64,000 nucleotides of DNA from Pseudomonas flexibilis (GCF_000802425.1 NZ_JRUD01000030.1:1-64000), one strand, 5' to 3'. Positions 27,658-39,066 are shown, counted from the first letter of the stretch. Made by a program: numbers and translations. The notes: generated from the sequence alone by a model not told the origin.

Positions 27658-28749
27658 ATGTCCGGCAATACCTTCGGCAAGCTGTTTACCGTTACCACCG
27701 CCGGCGAGAGCCATGGCCCGGCCCTGGTGGCTATTGTCGATGGCTGCCCGCCGGGGCTGGAGCTGTCGCTGGACGACCTGCAGCGCGACCTGGATCGCCG
27801 CAAGCCGGGCACCAGCCGCCACACCACCCAGCGTCAGGAAGCCGACGAAGTCGAGATCCTCTCCGGCGTGTTCGAAGGCAAGACCACCGGCTGCCCGATC
27901 GGCCTGCTGATCCGCAACACCGACCAGAAGTCCAAGGACTACTCGGCCATCCAGGACCTGTTCCGCCCGGCCCACGCCGATTACACCTACCACCACAAGT
28001 ACGGCATCCGCGACTACCGGGGCGGCGGCCGCAGCTCGGCCCGCGAGACCGCCATGCGCGTGGCTGCCGGCGCCATCGCCAAGAAGGTCCTGGCCAAGCT
28101 GGGTGTTCAGGTGCGTGGCTACATGAGCCAGCTCGGCCCGATCGAAATTCCCTTCAAGACCTGGGACGCGGTGGAGCAGAACGCCTTCTTCTGCCCGGAC
28201 CCGGACAAGGTGCCGGAGCTGGAGGCCTACATGGACCAGCTGCGCCGCGACCAGGATTCCGTGGGCGCCAGGATAACCGTGGTCGCCGAGGGCGTGCCGC
28301 CGGGCTGGGGTGAGCCGATCTTCGACCGCCTGGACGCCGAGCTGGCCCACGCGCTGATGAGCATCAACGCGGTGAAGGGTGTGGAAATCGGCGACGGCTT
28401 CGCCGCCGTCGCCCAGCGGGGCACCGAGCACCGCGACGAACTGACCCCGGAGGGTTTCCTCTCCAACCACGCCGGCGGCATCCTCGGCGGCATCTCCAGC
28501 GGCCAGCCGATCGTCGCCCATCTGGCACTCAAGCCCACTTCCAGCATCACTACGCCGGGTCGCTCCATCGATGTGCATGGCAATCCGGTCGAGGTGATCA
28601 CCAAGGGCCGCCACGATCCGTGCGTGGGCATTCGCGCCACGCCCATCGCCGAAGCCATGATGGCGCTGGTGCTGGTGGATCACCTGCTGCGCCACCGTGC
28701 CCAGAACGCCGAGGTGAGCGTCTCCACCCCAGTGTTAGGACAACTCTGA
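27658..28749 (+). CDS. aroC: Chorismate synthase
   Basis: A 363-aa enzyme with the three family signatures: [18 protein letters not shown] near residue 16, [16 protein letters not shown] near 120, and [17 protein letters not shown] near 320. It converts EPSP to chorismate with reduced FMN, the last step of the shikimate pathway. The start is ATG behind GCGGAGCATCAGG. It is followed by an MFS transporter, an arrangement also familiar from P. aeruginosa. A 7-bp hairpin (GCGAGCC/GGCTCGC, 28760-28794) lies between them. Confidence 0.97.
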   Translation: MSGNTFGKLFTVTTAGESHGPALVAIVDGCPPGLELSLDDLQRDLDRRKPGTSRHTTQRQEADEVEILSGVFEGKTTGCPIGLLIRNTDQKSKDYSAIQDLFRPAHADYTYHHKYGIRDYRGGGRSSARETAMRVAAGAIAKKVLAKLGVQVRGYMSQLGPIEIPFKTWDAVEQNAFFCPDPDKVPELEAYMDQLRRDQDSVGARITVVAEGVPPGWGEPIFDRLDAELAHALMSINAVKGVEIGDGFAAVAQRGTEHRDELTPEGFLSNHAGGILGGISSGQPIVAHLALKPTSSITTPGRSIDVHGNPVEVITKGRHDPCVGIRATPIAEAMMALVLVDHLLRHRAQNAEVSVSTPVLGQL

Positions 28750-28811
28750 ACCTGAGTCCGCGAGCCTGAAGCCGGGTAAGCGACTCCGGCTCGCACATTC
28801 GGCTGAAGGCT

Positions 28812-29978
28812 ATGGATTCCGCGCTCCCGTATTGGCGTCTCTCCGGTTTTTATTTCGCGTACTTCGCCCTGCTCGGGGCGACCGCGCCGTTTCTCTCGCT
28901 GTATTTCGCCCACCTCGGCTTTTCGCCCGCGCGCATCGGTGAACTGGCGGCCATTCCGCTGCTGATGCGCTGCCTGTCGCCCTTCGTGTGGGGCTGGCTG
29001 GGCGACGTCACCGGGCGTCGGCTGGCGATCGTGCGCCTCGGCGCGGTCTGCACGCTGCTGGCCTTTGCGCTGATCCTGTTCGACAAGAGCTTCATGTGGC
29101 TGGCCATGGTCATGGCCCTGCATGCCTTCTTCTGGCACGCCATCCTGCCGCAGTTCGAGGCCATCACCCTGGCCCACCTGCGCGAACGCCCAACCTTCTA
29201 TAGCCGCGTGCGCCTGTGGGGCAGCATCGGCTTCATCGTCGCCGTGGTGGGCCTCGGCTGGCTGTTCGACTGGTTGAGCCTGAACAGCTTTCCCGCAGCC
29301 ATGCTGGTGATCATGCTGGCCATCGTCGTCACCGCCTGGCGCGTGCCGGACGCCGCGCCGTCGCCGAGCGGCGACACCACCGTGCACGAGGGCTTCTGGA
29401 AGCTGCTGCTCAAGCCTGGCGTGCCGGCGTTCTTCCTGTGCGTGGTGCTGATGCAGGCCTCCCACGGCCCGTACTACACCTTTCTGACCATCCACCTTGA
29501 GAACCTCGGCTACCCGCGCGGCACCATCGGCCTGATCTGGGCGATGGGCGTGGTCGCGGAAATCGGCGTGTTCATGGTCATGGCGCGCATCCTCGACCGC
29601 TTCTCCCTGCGTCGGGTGCTGATGTTCAGCATGCTGCTGGCGGCACTGCGCTGGCTGCTGATGGGCTACCTGGCCGATGAGCTGTTCGTGCTGCTGTTTG
29701 CGCAATTGCTGCATGCGGCCAGCTTCGGCTGCTTCCATTCCGCCGCCGTGCACTTCGTGCAACGCGCCTTCGGCATTCGCCACCTGGGTCGGGGGCAGGC
29801 CTCCTATGCCACGGTGTCGGGCATGGGCGGCGCGCTGGGCGCGCTGTATGCCGGTTACAGCTGGAGTGCTTTGGGCGCCGGCCCCACCTTCCTGATTGCC
29901 ACCGCCGGCGCGACCCTGGCGGCCTTCATCATCGCCAAGCGATTGAAGGACACCCCGCACAGCGCGCCGCCGGTATGA
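28812..29978 (+). CDS. MFS transporter, HcaT/LacY-like (MFS_1_like)
   Basis: A 388-aa, twelve-helix transporter starting WRLSGFYFAYFALLGATAPF. It has RLWGSIGFIVAVVGLGWLFD in the middle and LHAASFGCFHSAAVHFVQRAF in the second half, both recurring in 3-phenylpropionate permease-like MFS proteins. The substrate cannot be told from the sequence. Its start is 62 nt after aroC, so they may be co-transcribed. Confidence 0.85.
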   Translation: MDSALPYWRLSGFYFAYFALLGATAPFLSLYFAHLGFSPARIGELAAIPLLMRCLSPFVWGWLGDVTGRRLAIVRLGAVCTLLAFALILFDKSFMWLAMVMALHAFFWHAILPQFEAITLAHLRERPTFYSRVRLWGSIGFIVAVVGLGWLFDWLSLNSFPAAMLVIMLAIVVTAWRVPDAAPSPSGDTTVHEGFWKLLLKPGVPAFFLCVVLMQASHGPYYTFLTIHLENLGYPRGTIGLIWAMGVVAEIGVFMVMARILDRFSLRRVLMFSMLLAALRWLLMGYLADELFVLLFAQLLHAASFGCFHSAAVHFVQRAFGIRHLGRGQASYATVSGMGGALGALYAGYSWSALGAGPTFLIATAGATLAAFIIAKRLKDTPHSAPPV

Positions 29979-30000
29979 CGATGATTACGAGGCTTTATTC

Positions 30001-30552
30001 ATGAGCGTGTTGAGCGTCTACAGCGTTGCCCTCCCCGAAGTCCCGAGCAAGATGCTCATCGACCCTCAGGACGTGGCCGCCACGCTGGCTGAGATGGGTG
30101 TGCGCTACGAACAGCGCGAACTCGCCGGCGGCCTGCGCCCCGGCGCCAGCGAAGCCGAGGTGCGCGCTGAATATGGCGCGCTGCTGCAAGGTGTAGCCGC
30201 TGAGCTGCAGCTGCCCGCCGAGACAGTCATCAGCCTGGAGCGGGGCAGCGAGCAGGCCGCCGAACTCAACGCCCGCTTCGCCAATGAGCAAACCCTTGGC
30301 GGTGAACACGCCTGGCTGTTCCTGGGCGGGAGGGCGCTGGTGAGCCTGCATGCGGACGGCGCGGTATTCGCCTTCCTGGGCGAGCGTGGGGATCTGCTGG
30401 TTGTGCCGAAGGGCGTGGCTCATTGGGTGAGCCTGGGCGAAGAGCCGCATTGCCTGGCGGTGCGCCTGGCGCCGGAAGGGGTTGTCGCCGAAGAGACCGG
30501 AGAGACGATTGCCGGGCGTTTTTTGGGGTGGAGCATTATTGCTGAGTATTAA
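30001..30552 (+). CDS. Acireductone dioxygenase-like cupin lacking most metal ligands
   Basis: A 183-aa protein collinear with acireductone dioxygenase (MtnD), including the glycine-rich central cupin and a C-terminal GRFLGW resembling the ARD end. In ARD the metal is held by two His and one Glu of EHTHSEDE plus a later His. Here the first block reads EQTLGGEH (about 96-103), losing these ligands in my alignment. Only the later His remains (GVAHW, 138-142). It is probably not a normal ARD and may be a pseudoenzyme, or bind a ligand without metal. It lies 22 nt after the MFS gene. Confidence 0.75.
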   Translation: MSVLSVYSVALPEVPSKMLIDPQDVAATLAEMGVRYEQRELAGGLRPGASEAEVRAEYGALLQGVAAELQLPAETVISLERGSEQAAELNARFANEQTLGGEHAWLFLGGRALVSLHADGAVFAFLGERGDLLVVPKGVAHWVSLGEEPHCLAVRLAPEGVVAEETGETIAGRFLGWSIIAEY

Positions 30553-30572
30553 ATGAAGGTGATTTAAATGGC

Positions 30573-30604
30573 ACGAAGTCCGTCAGCGCTCCTCGGGACT
30601 TCGT
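30573..30604 (+). terminator. Possible terminator after the cupin gene
   Basis: ACGAAGTCC and GGACTTCGT pair over 9 bp with a 14-nt loop, 20 nt after the stop. Only a weak T-rich tail (TATAGGGTT) follows. Confidence 0.4.
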
Positions 30605-30632
30605 TATAGGGTTAACTGAAGCGAGATTTTTA

Positions 30633-31217
30633 ATGGAACCTGAGAAGATTAAAGAGTTTTTGGATTCTCTTGCTGCCTGGGATGCTGAGGATGATAAATG
30701 GGTTGAAAGCTCTATCACTTTCTTCTCGGATAATATTGAAAAGACAGATTCTGAGTTTGTAGCTTCTTTGCTGCGGGAGAAGAAGAAAGGAGCTGGATCT
30801 CTGGTTGAGGTGATGAAGGAATATGCCTACAAGGGTTCGCCGGCTGCTCAAGTGGCAATTGGCGCTTTGATGCTTGAAGGAAAAGGCATTGAAAAGAATA
30901 CCCACGAGGCGGTTTTCTGGTTGAAGCGGGCTTGCATTGGGAAAAACCCAAATGCGGGTCTTTTGCTGTCCAACATGTACGCCAATGGTTTGGGTGTGTG
31001 TGAGTCGCTTATCAAAGCCAGACAGTACATGCAAGCGTCAGCAGACTTGGGTGTGTCCCGGGCTCAGTACCACTATGCAGTGATGTTACTGGACCAGGCG
31101 TGGGGGCCGGTGGATGAGGAGGAAGCGCTGCGTTACATGAAAATGGCCGCCCATAATGATTATTCGCAAGCAATAGATTTTTTGAAGGAAAATGGCTTAT
31201 TTGGTCTCGGCGATTGA
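30633..31217 (+). CDS. Sel1-repeat (TPR-like) protein
   Basis: A 194-aa product with about three Sel1-like repeats from residue 65 on: GSPAAQVAIGALMLEGKGIE, NPNAGLLLSNMYANGLGV and VSRAQYHYAVMLLDQAW. No signal peptide is seen, so it is probably a cytosolic interaction scaffold. Its GC content is clearly lower than that of the neighbours, suggesting acquisition. No partner is evident nearby. Confidence 0.8.
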   Translation: MEPEKIKEFLDSLAAWDAEDDKWVESSITFFSDNIEKTDSEFVASLLREKKKGAGSLVEVMKEYAYKGSPAAQVAIGALMLEGKGIEKNTHEAVFWLKRACIGKNPNAGLLLSNMYANGLGVCESLIKARQYMQASADLGVSRAQYHYAVMLLDQAWGPVDEEEALRYMKMAAHNDYSQAIDFLKENGLFGLGD

Positions 31218-31325
31218 GCGTTGTGGTCGGATATCGTCAGGATTGATCTGGCAGCACTGATCTTGCCCGGTCTCATACGAGTCACCTGAGCAGGCCTGGG
31301 TCTGGTTGATAGAGGGTTTGTCTTT

Positions 31326-31763
31326 ATGCACCGCGCCTACCTCGACACCGAATTCACCGACCTCAACCCCTTCACCTACAAGCTGATCAGCCTGGCCCTG
31401 GTCGTTCCCGACGGCCCTGAGTTCTATGTGGAGCTTGCCGACCACTGGGTCGAGGATGAGTGCTCCGACTTCGTGCGGGAAATCGTCCTGCCGCAGCTGG
31501 ATCTACCTGTTCACGGACGTACGACGGATCAGGCACGCACTGAGCTGCGAGAGTTCCTGCTGGCGCTCGGGCCGGTCGAGATCGTCAGTGATGCGGTGAT
31601 GTGGGACTGGCCGCTACTGGTGTGGCTGGCCGGCTCCGATGGGCTGCCGGAAGGGGTGACGGCCGGGCGGATCAGCAGCGATATCGAGTTCGATGATCTG
31701 GGCTACGAGCCGCCTCACCATGCGCTGCAGGATGCCCGGCTGCTGGCCGAGCTGTTAGGGTGA
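31326..31763 (+). CDS. DEDDh-type 3'-5' exonuclease-like protein
   Basis: A 145-aa protein beginning MHRAYLDTEFTDL, which supplies the first Asp-x-Glu. VSDAVMWDWPLL supplies a second acidic site, and PPHHALQDARLLAELL is the ExoIII-type His-x4-Asp motif. It resembles small RNase T/exoribonuclease-like proteins (Rv2179c group). The substrate, RNA or DNA, cannot be settled. It stands alone before convergent alkA. Confidence 0.8.
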   Translation: MHRAYLDTEFTDLNPFTYKLISLALVVPDGPEFYVELADHWVEDECSDFVREIVLPQLDLPVHGRTTDQARTELREFLLALGPVEIVSDAVMWDWPLLVWLAGSDGLPEGVTAGRISSDIEFDDLGYEPPHHALQDARLLAELLG

Positions 31764-31778
31764 GGCGGCCGCCGCCGC

Positions 31779-32669
31779 CTAGTCGTCACCCGCCGCCCCA
31801 TAACGCTCCCACAGATAAATCGCCGCATACGCCCGCCACGGCCGCCAGGCCTCGGCGCGGCGTTTCAGCTCCCGTGCATTGACCCCGCCCGGGCCCCATA
31901 CCGGTGACTTGAGCAGACCCAGGTCGGCGCCCGGAAAGGCATCCACCGCGCCGAAGCCGCGCAGGGCAATGTACTCGGCGGTCCAGGGTCCTATGCCGGG
32001 CAATGCGCAGAGGCGCTCGACCAGCGCGTCGGCACCATCTTCCACATGCAGTTCAAGGCTGCCATCGGCCACGGCGGCGGCCAGGTGTTGCAATGCCGCC
32101 ACCCGCTTGGCAGGCATGCCGATGGCGGAGAGGTCGGCGTTGGCCAATTGTTCGGGGGTGGGAAACAGTCGCTGCGGACCGCTCGCGGGCGCGTCCGCCA
32201 GCGGCTCACCGAGCCGCGCCACCAGACGGTTGGTGATGGTCACGGCCGCCTTGACGGTGACTTGCTGACCGACGATGGCGCGCACGGCCTGCTCGAACGG
32301 GTCGAACGCGGTGGGCAGGCGCAGACCGGGTGCTCGGGCCACCAGCGGCGCCAGCACGGCATCGCCGGCGAAATGCGTGGCGATGGCCTGCGGATCGGCA
32401 TCCAGATCGAACATGCGCCGCACCCGGGTGACGAGGGCGGCGCTCGCGGCCAGGGCGGACGGGCTGATCCGCAATTCCAGGCTGTTCGTTTCCGGCAATG
32501 GTCGTACCGCAAACCAGCCAGTCACCGAACCCATGCGCAGGCTGCGGCAATAGCCGTTGGCGTCGAGGGTTTCCACACCGGGCAGCAGGCGCAGGGCGAA
32601 GTGGCGCTGGAACTGCTGCCAGTCCCAGGGCGGCAGGAAGGGAAGATGAAGGACGGGGGTGCTGTTCAT
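31779..32669 (-). CDS. alkA: AlkA-type DNA-3-methyladenine glycosylase II
   Basis: A 296-aa protein with the N-terminal AlkA domain and a helix-hairpin-helix at about 213-245 (LCALPGIGPWTAEYIALRGF), followed by FPGADLGL with the catalytic aspartate. It excises alkylated purines in base-excision repair. There is no Ada methyltransferase domain. It is convergent with the exonuclease gene. Confidence 0.88.
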   Translation of the reverse strand: MNSTPVLHLPFLPPWDWQQFQRHFALRLLPGVETLDANGYCRSLRMGSVTGWFAVRPLPETNSLELRISPSALAASAALVTRVRRMFDLDADPQAIATHFAGDAVLAPLVARAPGLRLPTAFDPFEQAVRAIVGQQVTVKAAVTITNRLVARLGEPLADAPASGPQRLFPTPEQLANADLSAIGMPAKRVAALQHLAAAVADGSLELHVEDGADALVERLCALPGIGPWTAEYIALRGFGAVDAFPGADLGLLKSPVWGPGGVNARELKRRAEAWRPWRAYAAIYLWERYGAAGDD

Positions 32670-32796
32670 GCGTGGAGCTTAGGCCCTTTGACGCCAGAAA
32701 ATAACTGTCTGGCTCGCTATTCAGTTTCCTTACGTCCCAGCGATAACCCTGCAAATCAAAAGGCCATTACGGCTTCGAATCTCAGGGAGTAATTCG

Positions 32797-34770
32797 ATGG
32801 GTTGGCAGGGTTTGGCGCTGCGCACGCGCCTGTTTGCGGTTTCCTCGCTGGTGCTGGTGCTCACGGTGTTGCTGGTGGTGGGCTTCCAGTCGTATCTGAC
32901 CAGCCAGGATCAGCTGCGCCGGCTGAAGGAGCAGGAACTGCCGGGGCGCATGCAGACCATCGCGGCAGGCATTCGCGGTCAGCTCACGCTGGCCATCAAC
33001 GGTTCCGAGGCGTTGGCCAACAACGTGTTCATCCAGGACTGGGCGCGCGCCGGCGCGCCGCTGGATCGCCTGCCCGACATGCGCCGGGCCATGGAGCAGA
33101 CGCTGAAAGCCCTGGGCGCCAACGCGGTGTTCATGGCGGTGCGCACCCCGGATGGTGGCGTGCGCTACCACCATCTGGAAGGCAATAAGCTGCAGTGGCG
33201 GCCGATGTCGGAAGGCAATGCCGACGACGGCTGGTATTTCGAGTACCTCAAGCGCAACACCCCCTACGAGCTGAACCTGGACACCAACGCCCTCGGTTCC
33301 CAGGGCCTGCAGATCTTCGTCAACTACCGCGGCGCGCAGACCGACGACCAGGGCCGTCCGTTGCTGGTGGCCGGCGGGGCGATGAACATGGAACAGCTGG
33401 CCAGCATGATCCGCAACTACCGCTTCGGCGAGTCCGGCCAGGTGATGCTGGTACAGCCGAGCGGGCTGGTGGATATCCACCCGGATGCCCGCCAGGCCGG
33501 CAGCCTGGACCTCTCCAGCCAGTCGGGCTTCCGGGCGCTGATGGCCAACGACTGGCTGAAGGTGCGCGATCAGGGGCTTCATATCCTGCAGATAGAGCTG
33601 GCTGGCCAGCCGGCCTTCGTCGGCGCGCTGCACCTGCCGGATCTGCAGCGTTACCTGGTGGTCACCCAGCCGGTGCGCGACACCGTGGCTGGCATCACCG
33701 CCAACCGCCGCCTTACGCTGGGGGTGGGCCTGGCGCTGCTGGTGCTGGGCCTGCTAGTGCTCTATCCGCTGGCCGGTCGCCTGACCCGCCCGCTGGACGA
33801 CCTGCGCAGCCAGCTCAAGCGCATCAGCGACAGCCTGCAACTGGACCAGCCGCTGCAGACCCGGGATCAGGCGGAGATCGGCGAGATGTGCGCCCAGCTG
33901 AACCAGTTCCTCGGCCGGCTGCGCGAGACCCTCGGCGCGGTACGCCAGACCAGCGATGCGGTGCAGGGCATCACCCGCGAGCTGGAAGTGGGCGCCGTGC
34001 AGGCCACCCAGGCGTTCCATGATCAGCAGGCGACCTTGCGGGTGGTCAACCAGGATCTCGATCATCTGAGCCAGAGCGTGCGCAGCATCGCCGGGCACGC
34101 CGGTGAAGCGGCGGTGTCGTCCGACCAGGGCAGCCGCCTGCTGGAGCAGGCCCATCGGCAGATCGATGCCAGCCATGCGGCGATCACCCGGCTGACCGAG
34201 GACATGCAGGCCAACATCGAGCAGTTGCAGGTGCTGCAGACCCACAGCGGCGAGATCACCCATGTGCTGGAGGTGATTCGTGGCATCTCCGAACAGACCA
34301 ACCTGCTGGCGCTGAACGCGGCCATCGAGGCGGCACGGGCCGGGGAGCAGGGCCGTGGATTCGCCGTGGTGGCCGACGAGGTGCGCGCCCTGGCGCAGCG
34401 CACGCAGAGCTCGACCACCGAGATCCAGCAGACCACCGACCTGCTGCGCCAGGCCTCCAACCAGATGGCCGAGCGCATCACCGAGAGTGCGCAGAGCACC
34501 CAGGAAGGCATGCAGCAGCTGGCGCAGGCCCGCCATGAGCTGGGCCAGTTGCAGACCGGCCTGCAGCGGGTGTTCCAGATGAACCGCTCGATCGCCGAGG
34601 CCACCGAGGATCAGAACGCATCCGTGGCCGACACTCATCGCAGCCTGCAATCGCTGGCCGACCAGGGCCAGCAGGCGGTGGTGATGGCCGAGCAGGCCAC
34701 CGCCGCCACCAAGCGCCTGGCGGTGCTGATTCGCGAGCTGCATGTGCGCACGCAGCGGTTTCGCTGCTGA
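32797..34770 (+). CDS. Methyl-accepting chemotaxis protein with double-Cache sensor
   Basis: A 657-aa chemoreceptor with helix 1 at about 12-33, a roughly 270-residue periplasmic sensor (dCache-like), helix 2 near 308-326, a HAMP domain, and a signalling domain whose tip is [20 protein letters not shown] near 495. It reports ligand to CheA/CheW. Several glutamine/glutamate pairs flank the tip as likely methylation sites. The start follows AGGGAGTAATTCG. The ligand is unknown; the downstream atoE cluster, on the other strand, does not prove a link. Confidence 0.93.
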   Translation: MGWQGLALRTRLFAVSSLVLVLTVLLVVGFQSYLTSQDQLRRLKEQELPGRMQTIAAGIRGQLTLAINGSEALANNVFIQDWARAGAPLDRLPDMRRAMEQTLKALGANAVFMAVRTPDGGVRYHHLEGNKLQWRPMSEGNADDGWYFEYLKRNTPYELNLDTNALGSQGLQIFVNYRGAQTDDQGRPLLVAGGAMNMEQLASMIRNYRFGESGQVMLVQPSGLVDIHPDARQAGSLDLSSQSGFRALMANDWLKVRDQGLHILQIELAGQPAFVGALHLPDLQRYLVVTQPVRDTVAGITANRRLTLGVGLALLVLGLLVLYPLAGRLTRPLDDLRSQLKRISDSLQLDQPLQTRDQAEIGEMCAQLNQFLGRLRETLGAVRQTSDAVQGITRELEVGAVQATQAFHDQQATLRVVNQDLDHLSQSVRSIAGHAGEAAVSSDQGSRLLEQAHRQIDASHAAITRLTEDMQANIEQLQVLQTHSGEITHVLEVIRGISEQTNLLALNAAIEAARAGEQGRGFAVVADEVRALAQRTQSSTTEIQQTTDLLRQASNQMAERITESAQSTQEGMQQLAQARHELGQLQTGLQRVFQMNRSIAEATEDQNASVADTHRSLQSLADQGQQAVVMAEQATAATKRLAVLIRELHVRTQRFRC

Positions 34771-34803
34771 AAGCACAGCGTAACTGAAGCCGCTCCACGG
34801 TCC

Positions 34804-34827
34804 GTAGGAGGGGCTTCAGCCGCGATG
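34804..34827. repeat. Pseudomonas REP of the GTAGGAG(G/C)GGCTTCAGCCGCGA type
   Basis: GTAGGAGGGGCTTCAGCCGC with following GATG is the second, genus-wide REP family. Another copy is at 41984-42007. Confidence 0.7.
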
Positions 34828-34832
34828 AGGGA

Positions 34833-34857
34833 TGCACCGGGGTTGCGCCCCGGTGCA
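34833..34857. terminator. Hairpin between convergent mcp and atoE
   Basis: TGCACCGGGG and CCCCGGTGCA pair perfectly (10 bp) around TTGCG. There is no T-tract on either side, but its position between converging genes suggests a bidirectional barrier. Confidence 0.45.
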
Positions 34858-34875
34858 AGGAGGTGCGGCCTGCGA

Positions 34876-36219
34876 TCAGGTCAGGAAGTAGAACGCGCCG
34901 CAGATCACCACGCCCGAGTACAGCAGCATCATCAGGCAGTAGCCCATGATGTCGCGGGCGCCGAGGCCGACGATGCCGAGCAGCGGCAGCGCCCAGAACG
35001 GCTGGATCATGTTGGTCCAGGCGTCGCCCCAGGCGATGGCCATGGCGGTCACGGTGGGCGAGACGCCGAGGGCCTGGGCGGCCGGCAGCATGATCGGGCC
35101 CTGCACTGCCCACTGGCCGCCGCCGGAGGGCACGAACACGTTGACCACGCCGGCGCTGAGGAAGGCCAGCAGCGGGAAGGTGTCCGCCGAGGACCAGGAG
35201 ATGAACGCCTCGGTGATCTGCCGGCCGAGCGAGATGCCCTCGGCGTTGGCGCCCATCATCATGCCCATGATGCCGGCGTAGAAGGGGAACAGCAGGACGA
35301 TGCCGCCGATGCCGCGCACGCTCTCGTCCACCGCGCGCATGTAGCGCTCCGGGGTTCCGTGCAGCAGCAGGCCGCAGAACAGGAAGATGGCGATCACCAC
35401 GTCCAGGCCGAGCACGAAGCCCTTGCTGCTGAAGTGGTTGAACAGGTAGATGGCCGCCAGGGCGACCAGCGCAAGGCCGAGGATGCGGCTGTCATCCAGG
35501 CGCTGAGCCGGGGTTTCCCGGGCCGGCTGCTCGGCGCGCGCTTCCACCAGCTTGGCCGGGTCGGCCACCTTGGCGTCCTGGCGCGGGTGCATGGCGCGGT
35601 TGAGCAGCGGCAGGCCGATCACCAGCAGGGCGACGATGGTCAGGTTCAGCGGGCTGAACAGCGACTCGGTGATGCTTACCGGACTGGTGAGCACACCGGC
35701 GGTCATGCGCGCCAGGTCGGGGCCACCGCTGGCCATCGACAGCGGGATCGAGCCGGCCAGGCCGCCGTGCCAGACCAGGAAGCCGGAGTAGGCCGAGGCC
35801 ACCAGCAGCGGGTAGTCGACCCCCTGCACCTGGCGGGCCAGGGCGCGGGCGAACACCGCGCCGATCACCAGGCCGAAGCCCCAGTTGACCCAGCAGCCGA
35901 CCAGCGCCACCAGGGTGACCATGATGATGGCCTGCCCGGGCGTGCGGGCCATGCCGGCCAGGCGGTCGAGCTGACGGTTGACGATGGGAGCGCTGGCCAG
36001 GGCATGGCCGGTGACGAAGATCAGCGCCATCTGCATGGCGAAGCCGAGCAGGGTCCAGAAGCCGCCGCTCCAGTGTTGCACCATGCGTGGCAGGGATTGG
36101 TCGGTGGAGAGCATGCCGGCGATCAGCACGGCAAGGGTGAGCAGTGCGGAGAATACGAAGGGTGAGGGCAGGTAGCGCTGCACCAGACCCACGCTCATGC
36201 GGGTGAGGGTGTTGAACAT
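34876..36219 (-). CDS. atoE: Short-chain fatty acid transporter, AtoE family
   Basis: A 447-aa protein with eleven or more membrane helices and the AtoE hallmarks WVNWGFGLVIGA, FLVWHGGLAGSIPL and NVFVPSGGGQWAVQGPI. It should import butyrate/acetoacetate-size acids. It is the last gene of atoD-atoA-atoB-atoE, 124 nt after atoB. Confidence 0.92.
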   Translation of the reverse strand: MFNTLTRMSVGLVQRYLPSPFVFSALLTLAVLIAGMLSTDQSLPRMVQHWSGGFWTLLGFAMQMALIFVTGHALASAPIVNRQLDRLAGMARTPGQAIIMVTLVALVGCWVNWGFGLVIGAVFARALARQVQGVDYPLLVASAYSGFLVWHGGLAGSIPLSMASGGPDLARMTAGVLTSPVSITESLFSPLNLTIVALLVIGLPLLNRAMHPRQDAKVADPAKLVEARAEQPARETPAQRLDDSRILGLALVALAAIYLFNHFSSKGFVLGLDVVIAIFLFCGLLLHGTPERYMRAVDESVRGIGGIVLLFPFYAGIMGMMMGANAEGISLGRQITEAFISWSSADTFPLLAFLSAGVVNVFVPSGGGQWAVQGPIMLPAAQALGVSPTVTAMAIAWGDAWTNMIQPFWALPLLGIVGLGARDIMGYCLMMLLYSGVVICGAFYFLT

Positions 36220-36343
36220 GAGTGACGCCTCTTTCTTATGTTTGTTGGGCTTTATCGGTCGGGCGCGGTAACGCCCAGGGGTGCGGCGCGGGTATGCCGC
36301 AGCCCGGCGGTCACGCCGGGCGCTTACAGGTCTCCTTTGGAAA

Positions 36344-37522
<1,179 letters not shown>

Positions 37523-37572
37523 GGGAACTCCTGACATGCGTCCGGGGCGCCGAAACGGGCCCCGGGGAGGGT

Positions 37573-38229
37573 TCAGAACTGCATTTCCGGGACCTGGTCC
37601 GGCACGATCAGTTTACCGGCGGTCTTGGCGACGATTTCCTCGACGCTCACTCCCGGCGCGCGCTCGCGCAGGATGAAGGCGCCGTTGTCGATTTCCAGCC
37701 AGGCCAGGTCGGTGAGCACGGTGCGGATGCAGCCGGCGCCGGTCAACGGCAGGCTGCAGCGTTCCAGCAGCTTGGACTCGCCGTCCTTGGAGGCGTGGGT
37801 CATCACCACGATGATGTTCTCGGCGCCGGCCACCAGGTCCATGGCGCCGCCCATGCCCTTGACCAGCTTGCCGGGGATCATCCAGGAGGCGATGTTGCCC
37901 TGCACGTCGACCTCGAAGGCGCCGAGCACGGTCAGGTCCACATGGCCGCCACGGATCATGGCGAAGGAGTCGGCGGAGTCGAAGATCGCCGCGCCGGGCA
38001 GCGCGGTGACCGTCTGCTTGCCGGCGTTGATCATGTCGGCGTCCAGCTCGGCCTCGGTGGGGAAGGGCCCCATGCCGAGCAGGCCGTTCTCCGACTGCAG
38101 CAGCACCTGCATGCCTTCGGGCACGTAGTTGGCCACCAGGGTGGGGATGCCGATGCCGAGGTTCACGTAGTAGCCGTCGCGCAGTTCGCGCGCCACACGC
38201 TGGGCCATCTGTTCGCGGGTCAGTGCCAT
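37573..38229 (-). CDS. atoA: Acetoacetate (3-oxoacid) CoA-transferase subunit B
   Basis: A 218-aa protein with the catalytic glutamate in [13 protein letters not shown] (about 51) and [15 protein letters not shown] further on. It forms a heterotetramer with AtoD and moves CoA from a donor acyl-CoA to acetoacetate. ATG at 38229 follows GAGGAGAAATCGCC; the longer frame upstream is a shadow over atoD. The gap to atoD is 14 nt. Confidence 0.93.
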   Translation of the reverse strand: MALTREQMAQRVARELRDGYYVNLGIGIPTLVANYVPEGMQVLLQSENGLLGMGPFPTEAELDADMINAGKQTVTALPGAAIFDSADSFAMIRGGHVDLTVLGAFEVDVQGNIASWMIPGKLVKGMGGAMDLVAGAENIIVVMTHASKDGESKLLERCSLPLTGAGCIRTVLTDLAWLEIDNGAFILRERAPGVSVEEIVAKTAGKLIVPDQVPEMQF

Positions 38230-38243
38230 GGCGATTTCTCCTC

Positions 38244-38942
38244 TCAGCCGCGCAGCGTGCGTTTTTCGATGCGTTTTTCGAAGGTGCCCTGGATCAGGCG
38301 GTCCACGTAGATGCCGGGGGTGTGGATCTGCGCCGGGTCCAGCTCGCCGGGTTCGACGATCTCTTCCACTTCCACCACGGTGATGCGTCCGGCCATGGCG
38401 GCCAGCGGGTTGAAGTTCTGCGCGGTGTGGCGGTAGATCACGTTGCCGTAGTGGTCGGCCTTCCAGCCCTTGACGATGGCGAAGTCGCCCTTGATGGCGC
38501 GTTCGAGGATGTAGTGACGGCCGTCGAACTCGCGCACTTCCTTGCCCTCGGCGACCGGGGTGCCGTAGCCGGTGGCGGTGAAGAACGCGGGAATGCCGGC
38601 GCCGCCGGCGCGCAGTTTTTCGGCCAGGGTGCCTTGCGGGGTGAGTTCCACTTCCAGTTCGCCGCTGAGCAGTTGCTGCTCGAACAGGGCGTTCTCGCCG
38701 ACGTAGGAAGCGATCATCTTGCGGATCTGCCGGTCTTCCAGCAGCACGCCGAGGCCGAAGCCGTCCACGCCGCAGTTGTTGGAGACCACGGTGAGGTCGC
38801 GCACGCCGCGGCGGCGGATCTCGGCGATCAGATTCTCGGGAATGCCACACAGACCGAAGCCGCCGGCCAGCACGGTCATGCCGTCCTGCAGGCCATCGAG
38901 GGCTTCCGCATAGCTGCCTACGCGCTTGTCGAGTCCACTCAT
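38244..38942 (-). CDS. atoD: Acetoacetate (3-oxoacid) CoA-transferase subunit A
   Basis: A 232-aa protein with the family motif [13 protein letters not shown] near residue 27 and [18 protein letters not shown] near 180. It is the first gene of the ato operon, divergent from a LysR regulator. Confidence 0.93.
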   Translation of the reverse strand: MSGLDKRVGSYAEALDGLQDGMTVLAGGFGLCGIPENLIAEIRRRGVRDLTVVSNNCGVDGFGLGVLLEDRQIRKMIASYVGENALFEQQLLSGELEVELTPQGTLAEKLRAGGAGIPAFFTATGYGTPVAEGKEVREFDGRHYILERAIKGDFAIVKGWKADHYGNVIYRHTAQNFNPLAAMAGRITVVEVEEIVEPGELDPAQIHTPGIYVDRLIQGTFEKRIEKRTLRG

Positions 38943-39028
38943 TCTTGGGTGCCTCTTGTTGTTGTTGGGAGGGCAGGGGCGCTGCCAAGCGTGCGCCCAA
39001 GCTTCGGTGCTGGGGTGTTATTTGTTAA

Positions 39029-39065
39029 GTTTGTTTTTCCTCGCCATTGATCAGGAAAACAAAAC
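39029..39065. promoter_or_regulatory. Dyad between atoD and the LysR gene
   Basis: TTTGTTTTTCCT (39030-39041) and AGGAAAACAAAA (39053-39064) form an imperfect 12-bp inverted repeat with an 11-nt centre, just before the LysR ATG. The size and place suit a LysR autoregulatory site controlling both directions. Confidence 0.45.
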
Positions 39066-39066
39066 A

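Noticed and set aside
28760-28794. Terminator between aroC and the MFS gene
   Set aside because: The GCGAGCC/GGCTCGC stem is only 7 bp with a 21-nt loop and no T-tract; co-transcription seems as likely.
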